A DNA stretch of 64,000 bases from Drosophila pseudoobscura (lineage: Eukaryota > Arthropoda > Insecta > Diptera > Drosophilidae). The stretch covers positions 17,679,001 through 17,743,000 of the forward strand of contig NC_046683.1 in NCBI RefSeq assembly GCF_009870125.1. Direction: 5' to 3'. Within the stretch, counting starts at the first letter, position 1. Each line of letters starts with the position of its first letter. Position numbers and translations under genes: made by a program. The notes under the pieces were generated by a model. It did not search any database. It worked only from the letters and a program-made list of their open reading frames with translations, and was not told where the DNA came from. Shown one piece after another: positions 37,761 to 50,500 of the stretch.

Positions 37761-40700
37761 GTCCACTTTCCCCACAAAGCTCCTTAATTCCTTGTAAGTT
37801 ACGATACGATGTATACGATGATTTATCGTAAAAAAAGTAATGTAAATAATAGCAATTACATAAATACCTACCAGATGGGTACTCACTTCTTTACCTACCA
37901 GATAGCTACCCATTTCATTACCCGTTAGATGGGTACCCATATCGACAGCCACCATAAAACTGGTCCCCAATAAAGAAGAGCATTGGTTAGGGTCTGTCGG
38001 CGCAGTACTGATGGTCTGCTAATAGTACCCAGTACTAATTACTGAGTAATTTAATATTGCAGATAAATGCAATACAAATCTATGACACCTTTTTGGACCC
38101 AATCTTGATATTTGCGACTCTTAGAATTTTTTGTTGATCTGGGTACTTGGCTGTTCAGCATAGTTTCTTCCTTTTCTCAACATATACTACAATGAAACCC
38201 AATCATCATTTGTGAAATGGGAAGCAAAACTCTGCTGTTTGGTAATTTCTACATCACATAAGAACATAATGCTAGGAGCTTTGACCAAAATCAGCCTAGA
38301 GTAACGTCAAAGCCTCGTTATTTCCTCGCCAATTACTGGCTGCACATCAATAGCCATTGTAGCGGCAGCTTCTGCCTCCATTTGGGTATCCATTCTATCT
38401 TTTGACCCGTTGGGAGGGTTTTATTTTAGTGGTAGCTGGCTACGCCCAAAAAAAAGTAATTGGACCTACTCCATAGAGGTATTTGTGCTGCTTTCCAGTC
38501 TATGGAATGCAGGACAAAGACTGAAGTTGGTCGCCTTGGTGGTAATTGCTGTTGGATAATAGTCTGAATAGGTGGTACTTATTGGTAGGAGATGCTTCCC
38601 TAAGTTTATGTATAGAAGATTTCCTGTTGAGTTCTTCTGTATGATATCCAGATCGAATCCTTTCACTGTAGATATGTACTAGTAAATACTAAAATAAAGT
38701 GAAACACTAATTTGTTTACCATTTCTGTATTTTCATATATTTAGGGTTTTCGTTTGCGTTTAAAATTTATTTAGAGTCATTGACTCAGTCATTTATTTGT
38801 TGAAATTTGTTATATACTCGTACTCGTACCACTCGCATCGATTTTCACTTGCGATAGATCGTTCAAATCAACTTAGTTCTCGTTTCCCGCGCGTTTTCCT
38901 CATTTCCATGCACATGTAACATACATATATTCATTATACATTTTTTATATACCCCTTATACCTTAACTAGAACAATTTTTCCTCTTAGACCTTTGTTACT
39001 TTTGCATGCTGAAAATAATTTTCGTAGCTCTGTCGATCTATGAATCAATCAATGAAAGGCCAGTGTGTGTGTAATATGTATCTCGTAGTACTCGAAATCG
39101 TGTGTATATCGGGGGTTTTCTTTTCGTTTATATATGCATGTATTTCCACTGCATTTTTGTAAAAAAAAAATTGAAGGTAGACTCGGGTATTTGCCGTACA
39201 TTGCAACACAAGGGGGTATGGATCTAATAATTCATGCGATTTGGATTCGATTGGATTGGGGATAGAATTCATTTTATGCCAGTTGGGTATTTCATAAACA
39301 TCTAGTAAATATTCATATCCATATCCATATCCATATCCATGCTTGTCCGTGTGCATATACTTGCATATTGATTTACGTATGTATGCACGAATATATCTAT
39401 TGATAGCATATTAAAACATGTACATATGTACATATGTCTGTGCAAATCGCGCTGCTCTTTCTAGTCAATTGTAGTGTTGGAATCTCCACGGGGATAAACA
39501 AGTAACAAAAATCGAACTGCCCAAACTGCACTTTAGTTAACGTTAGATACTAATCGTCCCTTATTGTTTATGTGTGTGTATATACTTACATGTACGTACG
39601 TACATATACTATAAGACTACATTTGTTCGTTATGCGCCCCTCATATTCGTCCGCGTTCTTAGCCCCAATCCTGTTGGCCCACAATCTATCTATCTCGTTC
39701 TAGCGCTCTCACTTCTTGGCGTTGTCTTTGTTCGGATTACATTACAGTTACAGTTACAGTCCGTTTCCGGCTAAGTACATAACTAGTCGGTAGCTCTAAC
39801 TCCCATCAATTTATTGCACTCCACTCGAATTTCGTGTTTGCTTTCAATAATTTCAGTATGTTCTGTCCAATATACTATATGTATACAGACGCTAACACAA
39901 TATCTGAATCTGAATCTGAATCGAAATATAATATCTTCAATATTTGTATTTGTATTTGTATACACATGGATAAGTACGTGTATCTATATGTACGTATGTA
40001 TGTATGTATACAGTTTGCTCTTTTTTCCGAGTGGCTTCTAACTTTTGCTTATGAATAATGCGCACGTGGCTATCAAGTATGTATATGTATATGTATATCT
40101 ATGAGGATGAAGGCTTCTGGGCCCAATCTGGAATGCTGGCAAGTTAGTTTGGCACTGTTAGTCTCAGCGAAAGAGAGGCGATGGGTGGGAATGGTGTGAC
40201 GAGGGGTTCTGATGGGGATGGTAATGGTAATGGTAATGGTTTCGATGGATATACAAATTAAACGCAAACAAATTGAAGCAAATCAATGAGTACATATGCC
40301 TACTGTATATACACGTATATACACTGTATATATGCATACATATGTATATGTATAGGGCACATTTAATTTTATTTTAATATCATAATAAAAAAAAAAGAGA
40401 GATCTAAAATATCGTATGAATAATAATGATGCATGGGAATACAAATATCTATGAGAGTATGATTTTTTATCAAAATATTGCACTACATTGAATATCATGT
40501 AATATAACCTAGTTAATGTTCAGATGTACATATGTACGTCTGTACATACATATATACTACATATGTACATAAAATTAATTATGGTTCGACTGGCATTCAA
40601 CCAAATTCATTTTCCCTTGAGCAAAACTGTGTTTTCTTGGCTAACAGAAAATAAACAAAGATGGGAGTTCAAAAAAAAAATATATATGTATATATATGTG

Positions 40701-41570
40701 TGTAATTCCTTTAAGTTTTACTTTTGCTAAATGTAACTTGAATATCTTATCGTTAATAATAAATCATGTTTCTTTGTCTTTGTTTTTGTTGTTCTTGTGG
40801 TTGTTGTTGCATTGCTAGCACCCAGCACGTACATGCTTGAAATAAATTCATGTCATTTGGTTGTATTTTGGTTTACATTTTCGCCGCCTTTTCTCATCTA
40901 CAGCAGTAAGTAAATATAGTATGTGTCTAGAATATCTCTAGAAACTAGAACAAAAACTAAAAGTTCATTTTTGGAATATAGTGTAACATTGAGTGAAATA
41001 ATTTCCATTGTCCACAATACATACATATGCGTATATAATATATATCTGATTACAATACGAGTATTCATAAAACAGGTTATCGTTAGTTTTTCTTAGTCTT
41101 GGCAACGAATCATCAGTATCTTACACGGCCTATCGTCCTATGCAAACCAAGCAGTAGCCTGTATGTATGTACGTTGCTCACGGGCTAAGGGGCAAGGACA
41201 TGGACTCACACACGCGCACACACGCACACACGCTCACACACAGACACAAACACAGACACTGTCACGCATGCATGCATTCAGAAACGGTAGAAACGGGTTA
41301 CAGAGCACGATTTAGGATGAACAACAGAGGAATAAATGACTAAGACGCTCGCTAGGATCAACTCAAGGGCAACTCAAATCAGGCGGATGGGATTCACTGG
41401 GACTCGCTGGCGGTGGGGGGCGGGGGGCGGACGGGCGCTCATCTGCCGCCGCCGCCGCCGCCGTTCACTCCGCCGCGACCCAAATGCACTGAAGTCGCTG
41501 ACAGCTCGACGCGTTGACACTGGCGGCGCTCGACGATGACCGCCGCTGGCAGCGACTATTCAAGCGCGGG
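37761..41570. other. Intergenic DNA and probable long 3' UTR of the bif-like gene
   Basis: AT-rich, with TATG, CATA and TCCATA simple repeats (for example 39.31-39.34 kb). Several minus-strand AATAAA hexamers occur; one at 40373-40368 would give a 3' UTR of about 1.2 kb after the stop at 41571. Which one is used cannot be told from sequence. No coding exon seen. Confidence 0.5.
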
Positions 41571-44500
41571 TCATACGTTCATCGCGTAGTACACTGATCC
41601 CTGGGCATGTGGCTGGGCCTGAGCCCCAACTCCGATTCCAGCCTGCTGTTGTTGCTGTTGCTGGTGTTGCTGCTGCTGCTGTTGTTGCTGCTGTTGCTGT
41701 TGTTGTTGCTGCTGTGCCGCCGATGCTGCTGTTGGGGAGACCATGGAATTGCAGTCGCTGTGCGAGACAGTGGCTGCTCCCTCCGGTACTCCACGCTCGC
41801 TGAAGCCCGGAATGCCTCCCTCCGTCCCGAACTGATAATGTTGCGGCATCAGTCGCTGCTGCTGCTGCTGTTGCTGCTGCTGTTGTTGCTGCTGGTGTTG
41901 CTGCTGTTGCTGCTGCTGCTGCTGTTGCTGATGCTGATGGTGCTGCTGCTGCTGATGCTGGCCGTAGTGGGCGGCGTGGCCGCGACCACTGACCACATGC
42001 AGCTGCATGCCTGGCAGGGCATACCCGATGGGCACCCGTATCGTTTGCTGAGTGACCTGGGAACAGAGCGGACGGGGAAGATTAAGGGGAGTCTAGGAGA
42101 GAAGTGTGCTTAGGCGAGTACCCTCACCTGCTGGTACTCCAGGATATTCTGGCGCTGAATGTGGGCTAGCTTGGGGTCCACGCTGCTGCTGGTGGCAAAC
42201 TGGGAGTACGTCTCGGCATTGTACGGTATCAGCACCATGGTTTGGTGGTAGTTCCTTAGCGGCGGCGGCGACTCCGGCCGCCGAGTGGGGCTGCGTGCGA
42301 AGTGGCTGCTGTAGCTACTGTGCTTGCTCTGCTCGATGGCCGTGGCCGTCGCCGTGGCAGTGGCCGTGACGCTCTGGCAATTCTGGGCGGCTGCCGCGGC
42401 ATACAGAAGCGAGGCATCGTCGCCGGCCGCCCCCTGCTGGATCATCGTCTGGCGGAACATGGTGCCGGCGGGCAGGGTCTGGTAGTAGGTCTGGTGAATG
42501 GCGGCCGCGTCGATGGGGAAGCGCTGCTGCTCGCCGGTCTCGCTGTAGAAGCTCCACGTGCGCTGTTCCGTCTTCTGCTGGGCAATCGTGTTCGCCTGCA
42601 TCGCCGCCGCCATCTGCTGTTGCAGCTGCTGATGCTGATGCTGCTGCTGTGCCTGTTGCTGCTGCTGCTGTTGCTGTTGCTGCTGCTGCTGCTGTTGCTG
42701 CTGTTGATGCTGCTGCTGCTGCTGTTGCTGCTGTTGATGCTGCTGTTGCTGTGCCGAGGGATTCTGCTTGGCAGTGTTGGGCATAGCGTAGCCCTTTACC
42801 GCCTGCGGCACCGGCTGGCTGTTGACCACTGTGGGGATGGAGGCGCTGAGCTGCTCCTGCATCTGGGCCAGGATCTCGTTGGTGGAGCTGAACTTCGGCT
42901 TGATGCCGCGCACCGAGGGCCGCTTGTTGAAGCCGTAGTCGTTCTGCTCATCATCGTCGCTGCTGGCCTGCGACTGGTCCGCCCCTCCCGTGTACCGCTT
43001 CTTGAGCTGTTCGGTTCGCTTGGCCTCCGCTTGGGCGAAGACGGCCAGTTCGTCCTGTTCGGGGCGACTGGCGGCCTCCTGTCCGGGTGTGCCGGCAATG
43101 ACATCCGGCGCCACCTTGCGCACCTCCTCCGAAACGGCGCTGGCCACAGCCCCACCTAATCCCGCCCCGGCAGCCATGCTGCCCAGGCTTTGAGCGGCCA
43201 TGGCCGCGGCGTGCTGCCCCACCGGGTCCCCGGAGACGGCTGCAGCTGTGGCCGCGCCCAGGAGCTGGCCCATGTTGAATTCGGCTGCTGCGACTGCGTA
43301 GTGGGCGGCATGTGCGTGGCTGTGGCCGTGGGCGTGGGCGCCGGCGGCAAGGGTGTAGTACGAGGAGAGGTCGTCCTTGTTGCCAGCCACGCAGGCGGTG
43401 AGCGGAGCTAGGGTGGAGGAGAGGAACTGGCGCTTCGGCTCGGTCTGGCGGGGTGGGGTACGGTGGATCTGGGTATGGACCACGGGCACTTGGATGCCCA
43501 TGCCCAAGTCGGGTGCAGCCGGACAGCGGCACTCCTGTGAAAGGGAAATGCAAAGGCTCTGTTTAGGGGTCTGCTGGGACAGAGGAGAGTACTCCACCCA
43601 CCTGTGGTATGATGACAATGGGGTTCTCCTCCAGCTCCATGATCTTCTCTTGCTTCTTGTCGCGATTGAATATGTCCGCGATCTTCTTGTAGGCCGACGA
43701 CCCGCTCGAGGAGCTGGAAACCGAGCTGCTGGGCGAGAAGCTCTTCTCGCCGTTCATGAACTTCTGGCCAGCGGCGGAGCTGGGCGCAGGATTGGGGTTC
43801 TCCTCGCCGGCGGGACTGTCGCGCTGGGCCAGCTCGTCGGAGCCCCGTTCGCTGGGGTCGGGGTCCTCGTCGACGTCCCGGGACAGCTCCTCGGCCAGGT
43901 CCTCGTCGATGTCGCAGGTCAGCTGCTTGATGCGGTCCTCCAGCGATATGTCCGACTTGACGGCCTTTTTTCTGCGAGTGAGACGAAAGACGGTTAGCTC
44001 TGTTTCGGCCTGGGGCAAGGGGAGTGGGGTAGTCACTTGATCAATGAGCGGCGAAGGATGTTGCGCTCCATGCTGCGGCGCAGGGTGTCCGAGTCGCCGC
44101 AGCTCCCGGGCAAGTGGGTCACGAGGCAGCCGGCCCGCTTCGACTCGTCGAAGGCTCGCAGGGCTTCCGAGGTGAGGACGGGGGCCTGGTGGGCGGAGAC
44201 GCTGGGGAAGAGCTGGCGCACCGCCGAGTTGGGGCGCAGGGCGTTGTTGAAAAGGGTCGAGTGCTTCTTGATGGGGATGAGCTCGTTGATCTGGTTTTCG
44301 CTGTCGTCCAGCTCCCCGGCCAGCGACTGGGCGTCGCTGTCGCCGCCGGCATTCGCCTGGTCCTCCGTCACGAAGCGCACCGAGCGCTTAATGGTGCCGC
44401 TCTCCTCCTCCGAGGTGTTGTTCTGGTCATCCGACTGCTGCTTGACCGAAATCGCCGTGGTTAATAGATTGGATTGCGTGGTGGCGGGGCAAATGGGCAT

Positions 44501-47500
44501 TTACTCACCTGGGAGATGGAGTCCTGCTTCCAGAGCTTGCCGCCCTTCAGTATGCCGCTTATCTGGGTGGGCGACGTCTCCTTTGGCGGTATGGGCGGTG
44601 GCATCTGCTCATCGAATGGCTGCTTCTCTGGTGTGGTAGCTGCGGCGGCAGCGGTGGCGGCAGCGGCGGCGGCGGCGGCTGCCACTGTGGCATTCGTCTT
44701 GGCTGGCAGAGCGGGTGGCTGCATGTCCGCGCCTGGGGCAAGGGCAGCGGGAACGGGAGAGGAAGCCACACTGGCCACATCCTCGTGTGCCTCCCGGATG
44801 ATGCGCCGCTCGGTCACTGTGGTCATAGTGGTAATAGTTTCAACAAAAAATCGTTTATTCTTGGTCGAGCCACTGACTCCCGGCGGCACCGGTGCTGGGC
44901 CATGGCCGGGGCCAGTGGCAGTGGCAGAGCTGGCCTTGGCCACGCCCGAATCCTTCTTAGCTTTGACTGCTCAAGGGACACACACGGGCACGCACAGAAC
45001 AACAAACCGGCGACGAGGCGGCATTCGTGGGGGCAAAAGAGAGCATTGTATTCGCATTGAGAGAAAGAGAGAGATGGGGGATATTGGATCGATGTCAGCA
45101 ATGCGATCGTATGTACTGCATGTCCTTGATTGATGCTATGTACAGACAAATGTGGATGCATACGAAACCCGATGACGATGTACCATGGAACTCGAATAAT
45201 TGCGCCTAAACGAGTAAATCGAAGCCTTTGACCATTGTTGATTGCTAAGAATTTGTAACAAGTTGTAATTCAAACTGGATTCTATCGGAGCTGCTCAAAC
45301 AGCCTTTGAAGGGTTGAAAGGTCCTACCTGCTCAGAGTTTTCAACGGAATAGCTACCCAAATACGAGTACACATGGGCACGATGTGGTATGTGGCTGGAA
45401 ATGGTCGGAAAACAGCTATAGATAATGATAATTGCTTATAATATCTCACGGATTGCCGTATAATATGTCGTGATGATTCTATACAAATTATAACCACGGC
45501 CTAACAGTCTCCTGATTCGCTTAAGACAGTCAGAAATCTCCTGCTTAAGAGATATACACACACATGTTAGTATATCTATAGCAACTTGGATGTCATAGGA
45601 ATATAAAGATCTTAATTTTTTCGAAATTAAATGTATCCTTCCTTAATTTTTGAGATTTTTATGAGAATATTAACAAATCTTTACAGCAAGATTGTCTTTA
45701 AAAACGCTCAAGGGTATATGGTGATGAGAAAAACTGTCCATATATCATAGAACGTAATCTGAACAATATCTGTGAAACAGAAAATACTGCAGTTCCTAAT
45801 AGGCTCCAGTGATGCCAGAAGAAACAGTTGCCTAGCACTTGGTTTCAAGAAAAAATCAATGCCCAATGCTCGATGCCCAATGCTGAGATGCGAAATTTCG
45901 ATAAGGACAATGAGTGCGGCCTTGATTGGATGGGGTTTGCTCAATGTCAGGAGCCCCGAGGCCGGACTGGACCACCAATCATCGCCCGGGGTCGCCTGTA
46001 ACGAGTGCAATTTGGCCCGGGGGCAGATGGTTGCGGCTGTTTGCTGTGCATGTATGCGCGTGCGTGTGCGTGATAAGGCTAATGAGCAGGGAAGGCTCGA
46101 GACTGATCGGGGGAGAGCTCCATGAGTGCGATGAATGCTTGGAGGGCTGGGAGGGCTACTGTACCTGCAGTGGGCGATGCCTTGTACTGGGACTGCAGCA
46201 CGTACTTGGGCCGCTCCTCGCCGGCGATGATCTCCTTCTGGGTAATGCGACGCTCCGGTGAACTGGTGTGCAGAGGCAGGAGGGCCACCGCCGGCACTCC
46301 GAGTGGTGTCATCTCCTCTGGGCACTGCGGCGAGCTGCATTCTGTAAAGAGGAAGAGGGTCATACGTATATCACACAAAAATGATGATCAAATGATGGAT
46401 CGGAAGCCAAGATTGGTGTATTTCCGCTGCTTGGTGGCTGCTCCCAAGTGGGAGAAGCGGAAGTGCGCTTGGAGGATCGGTACGGGCATAGCCATGGGCA
46501 GGCATGCCTCCACAAGGCCAGAGCTATGGGCTTGTTGCATTCGCGCTCCGTTAGGCGCAACAATTAATGACGGACTGCCTGACTGGCCCGCTTTCTTCCC
46601 TCCCCCTCCCCTGCGAACCGTTCCGTGCCATTCATTTTCAGGTTGACAGTCAATAAAGCGTGACCTCCGACATAAATGGAAATGTATGCGTGCCTGCACT
46701 CCTTTCGAGCCCCCGTTCTCCCTTAAAAAGTATCTTTTAGGGGTTAAGCCCAGACAAGATACCGTACCGAAGCCGTAAATCAATCAATAGACTCGATTAA
46801 TGCTTTCGTTTGAAACGGCGGCGACGACAATCCATCTGGGGGCATGCGGGCATGGCATGGAAGCACTTATGGCCCGAATCGGGAGAGAGCAACAATTCAG
46901 AGCCATGTGCTCATAGCGGCCCACTGAATCATATACTTAGAACCGCACTAACGGTGGCAATTGACGACAGTCGCCAACGATTGCCAATGCCAAGCATTTG
47001 CCTGTAAGGAAAGGCTGGAAAATCACCAATATATCTATTTTTTTGGGCATAAATTCCATCCTAATCTTCCTTTGACGCTCGAGGATTTTTACGATTCCTA
47101 GCGAGTAATACTCGTCATAATTTGGGGGGTATTCCAAAAAGAAGCTTGCTCCCCCAAACATTTAAGGCAGACGTATAACAGTTTTGAATGCTCTGGATTT
47201 GGGAGCAGTATATAACAGTTTTGAATGCTCTGAACCTCTGATGAACCTCGTTACGCATTCTCAACCCCAATCCCTGGTACCAGTCTCTGTGGCCTACTCT
47301 TCAGGCGTTTTTTACCTGAAAGAAATTCTTGTTGCTTCGTGTAGATACAGATATCTATATGTAAGGAGCCACCAGGAGTCGTTTTCGACCCCATAAAGTA
47401 TATATGACTGTCTGTCTATCGCCTACAGGACCTGTAAAACCAGCTTATTTCCACCTTATCACCTATGGGCCATAGGCCGTGACCATAGATTGAAGAATTT

Positions 47501-50500
47501 GAATCAAATCTAAAAGAAAACAGTGCCCTGCCCCGTTTTCGCCTTACTTCCTCTCGCACTTCCTCGTCCAGATCTAAGGGCCAGATGATGGATGGACAGG
47601 TGATGGAAATCGAGAGATGTTCAACAGACGGTGCGGAAATGTCTACAATATTGGTCATAGCGTGGAAAGGAAATATACAGGGTGCTGGAAATAGAACATT
47701 AGAGCATAACTAGCGTTCGCTCTCCCGATGTCTCCCCCATCAATGTTGTGTCTTCTCTCAAGACAAGGGCAAACAAATTGATGATATACGCGGTCTGCAT
47801 TAACCAACAAATCAATCTGTTGCCTTTGCGAACAGCGATACCCAAAAGAGCGAGAGAGACTCGGATACCCGGATACCCCGGATACGGCAAGGGCCGCGGC
47901 TCTACTTATCTCTCAATTAGTCTCAAAGTTATCGTGGCAGATGGGAAAGATAAGAACCACGTCCTGTAGTTATGTTTTAATATTAAATCTTGCACTCCGT
48001 TTGTCATCTTTCCACCCAAAGACCTAGTTGATCATTGTAGAATAATGGATCTATTTCCATTTTTCAGGAGTTGGGAAGAAATTTTGAAAGACTCTTGCAA
48101 CAGTTTGATATGACAGGAGTCTGGATACAAAATTTCGTTGCTCTAGCTCTAATGGTCTCCGAGATCTAGGCGCTCATCGGGAAGGATGCGCAGACAGACA
48201 TGAATATACACTTTATGTTGTCGGAAAGGCTTCCTTCGGCTTCCTTCCACAAAACTAATATACGATGACTATGTATCCCTCAACTCTTCGAGTACCGGGT
48301 ATAATAAAATTAACCAGTGCCAGTGCCAGTGCCGGTGCCAGTGCCAGTGCCGGGGGAGAGGGTAGCGAACCAACGAAACAAAAATAAAAATGGCGTCCCA
48401 TTTGAGGACGCAGCTCCGCGATGGAGCTGTGGCAAATTGTCAACGGGCTGCTGTCTGTGTTTGCATAAAGAATTCATAATCAGATTACACAAAGGCAAAC
48501 GATTGCGTTTGCAAGACTCTGAATGAAAAGAGGGCCCCTACGGGATGCCCCTAATTGCAGAGAGGCTGGCTGCCTGGACCTGCCAGCTGCAGTCAGCCCG
48601 TGGCCCACGTGAATGAGGCACCTCTAATCTCCCTCCCCGGCTGCTTACCTGCTTCCTGTAGCTGTTTGGCGGCGCACTCTGCGCACTCGGCACACTCGGT
48701 GCAGACGCCCTGCAGGTCCTCCTCCGACTGCGGTTTCTGCTGCTGTGGCTGCTGCTGCTGTTGCGGTTGCTGCTGCGGCTGCTGTTGCTGCTGCTGCTGC
48801 TGGGCACTGCCCACAGGAGGCGGTGGCGGCGGTATCTGACTGGTGCTGTTGCGGGCGGCCAGCATCGCGGCGCGCTGCTGCTGGAGGCGCTGGATCACCT
48901 GCAGCTGTTGCAGGTGCTGGGCCCCGAAGATGTGGCCACTCAGCGCGCCGCCGAGCGTGTTCTTCAGACTGCTGTCCTTGTAGCCGTCGGGCGGGCTCAG
49001 GGCAGCGTCGTCCACAAACTCAATTGGTGGCTGATATTTGGGACTCTATACGAGAGAAATAGACCCCGAGAGGGCAAAAGAAGGGAAACACGTGTTAGTT
49101 TGAAATGGTAATTAGTAGGCATGATTGTTCGCCGGATACGACCGCAAAATATAATTAAAGAAATGTATAGAAATACTTAACAAAAGATACACCAACAAAA
49201 CTGTGTGGCCTGATCCCACTTTTACACGGCACTATGGTCAAAAAGACCTACATTTTGCCATTAGTCGAACTTTTCCTATATTTTACACTAAAACATTTAG
49301 TTTATTTTATAGAGAAACATACGATAAGACTCTAGTGAAACTAGTTTTAAAATTTGTGGCTCAGAATCGGCGCAATTAAAGTCAGCTGACTGAAGGGACT
49401 CTGGGCTCATCGGAATATAGCCGAAAAAACTTTGCCCTACTATTTTGGCTGTTACTTTAAAACAAAATCAAATTTTATAGAGAATATTTTTGTACGAGCA
49501 GGCAAAATAAATATTGTGTTTTATTCTGTATGTTTTGTTGTGGCTGTCCAATTGTTTTCAGCGTACTTACATATTAATAAGGAACGAAACCTGGTATTCT
49601 TTGTGTCAAAGTGTCTATACACTTCGGATTTTGCCGATATAAGAATATAAGCATGACTTCTTCTCAGAATTGAAATGCAGACCTACCAATATCAGCTATT
49701 CAGACACTTCAGACAATTATTATTACTAATTATGGACATGATCATATCCATACCTAGGTTTCCGTAACACAAAAATTACAATACCTTTTCGTTTGCTTTG
49801 ATCCAATTTTGGCAGTTGGCCCAATTTAATGGTCCAATGCGATTAAGGGGGGTATTTTTATGATACTTTTAAAAACGCTATCCTCAACAACGCTTCATAA
49901 ATAAAAATATAGAAAAAAAAATCAAACTCACAAGAAAATTTTGAGAAAAAAATACCACAAATTAGATTATCAACTTTTCAATTAAATCTGAATACTGTCC
50001 AGACGGTAAGCTGAAGCTACAAAGTTTTCAGAACCTATTTATAGCTGTATTTATACTTAATATACTTAAGTTAGGTGAAAAAAGAAGCACTTCCTCTAAA
50101 GAAAACATTACAAAAATAACATGTTTTTTAAATAAATACAACCTTGCCATAGAAAAAAACCATAAATAATGAACAAAATTGTAAATCCTCAAATCTATCA
50201 GAAAAAAGTTGAGTGGGTTCTTTGAGTAAAAACAGTTCGAGTATCTTCCCGGTCATAGTGCACTAGGAAAGTCAAGGGTCTGGAATCGATAAAATACTCT
50301 GCGACCAAAGGGTGTCAAAAGTGACAAGAAGAAGAAGTGTAGTTCCAAGTGAAGAACAAAGTCTCATCCACACTAACATAATGGGCGAGAACGTTGACAC
50401 TTGTCATGATAGATGGGAGAAACAGAGAGGGAGAAGGAGAGCACTAGCACTTCGTTTATCCCCTTTCCGTCTAATGACCTATTTTAGTAGAATTTTAAAA

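Larger units (their letters stand above)
46342..48648 (-). other. Intron of the bif-like gene with repeats
   Basis: 2.3 kb. Holds a 22-bp direct repeat at 47174-47195 and 47211-47232, a dispersed repeat copy at about 48.1-48.3 kb, and CAGTGC simple sequence at 48.31-48.35 kb. No additional exon recognised. Confidence 0.7.

Noticed and set aside
41607..42113. Plus-strand poly-leucine frame
   Set aside because: Complement of the polyGln codons of the last bif-like exon.
42302..43159. 285-codon plus-strand frame with Leu run
   Set aside because: Antisense of polyGln and flanking coding sequence of the bif-like gene.
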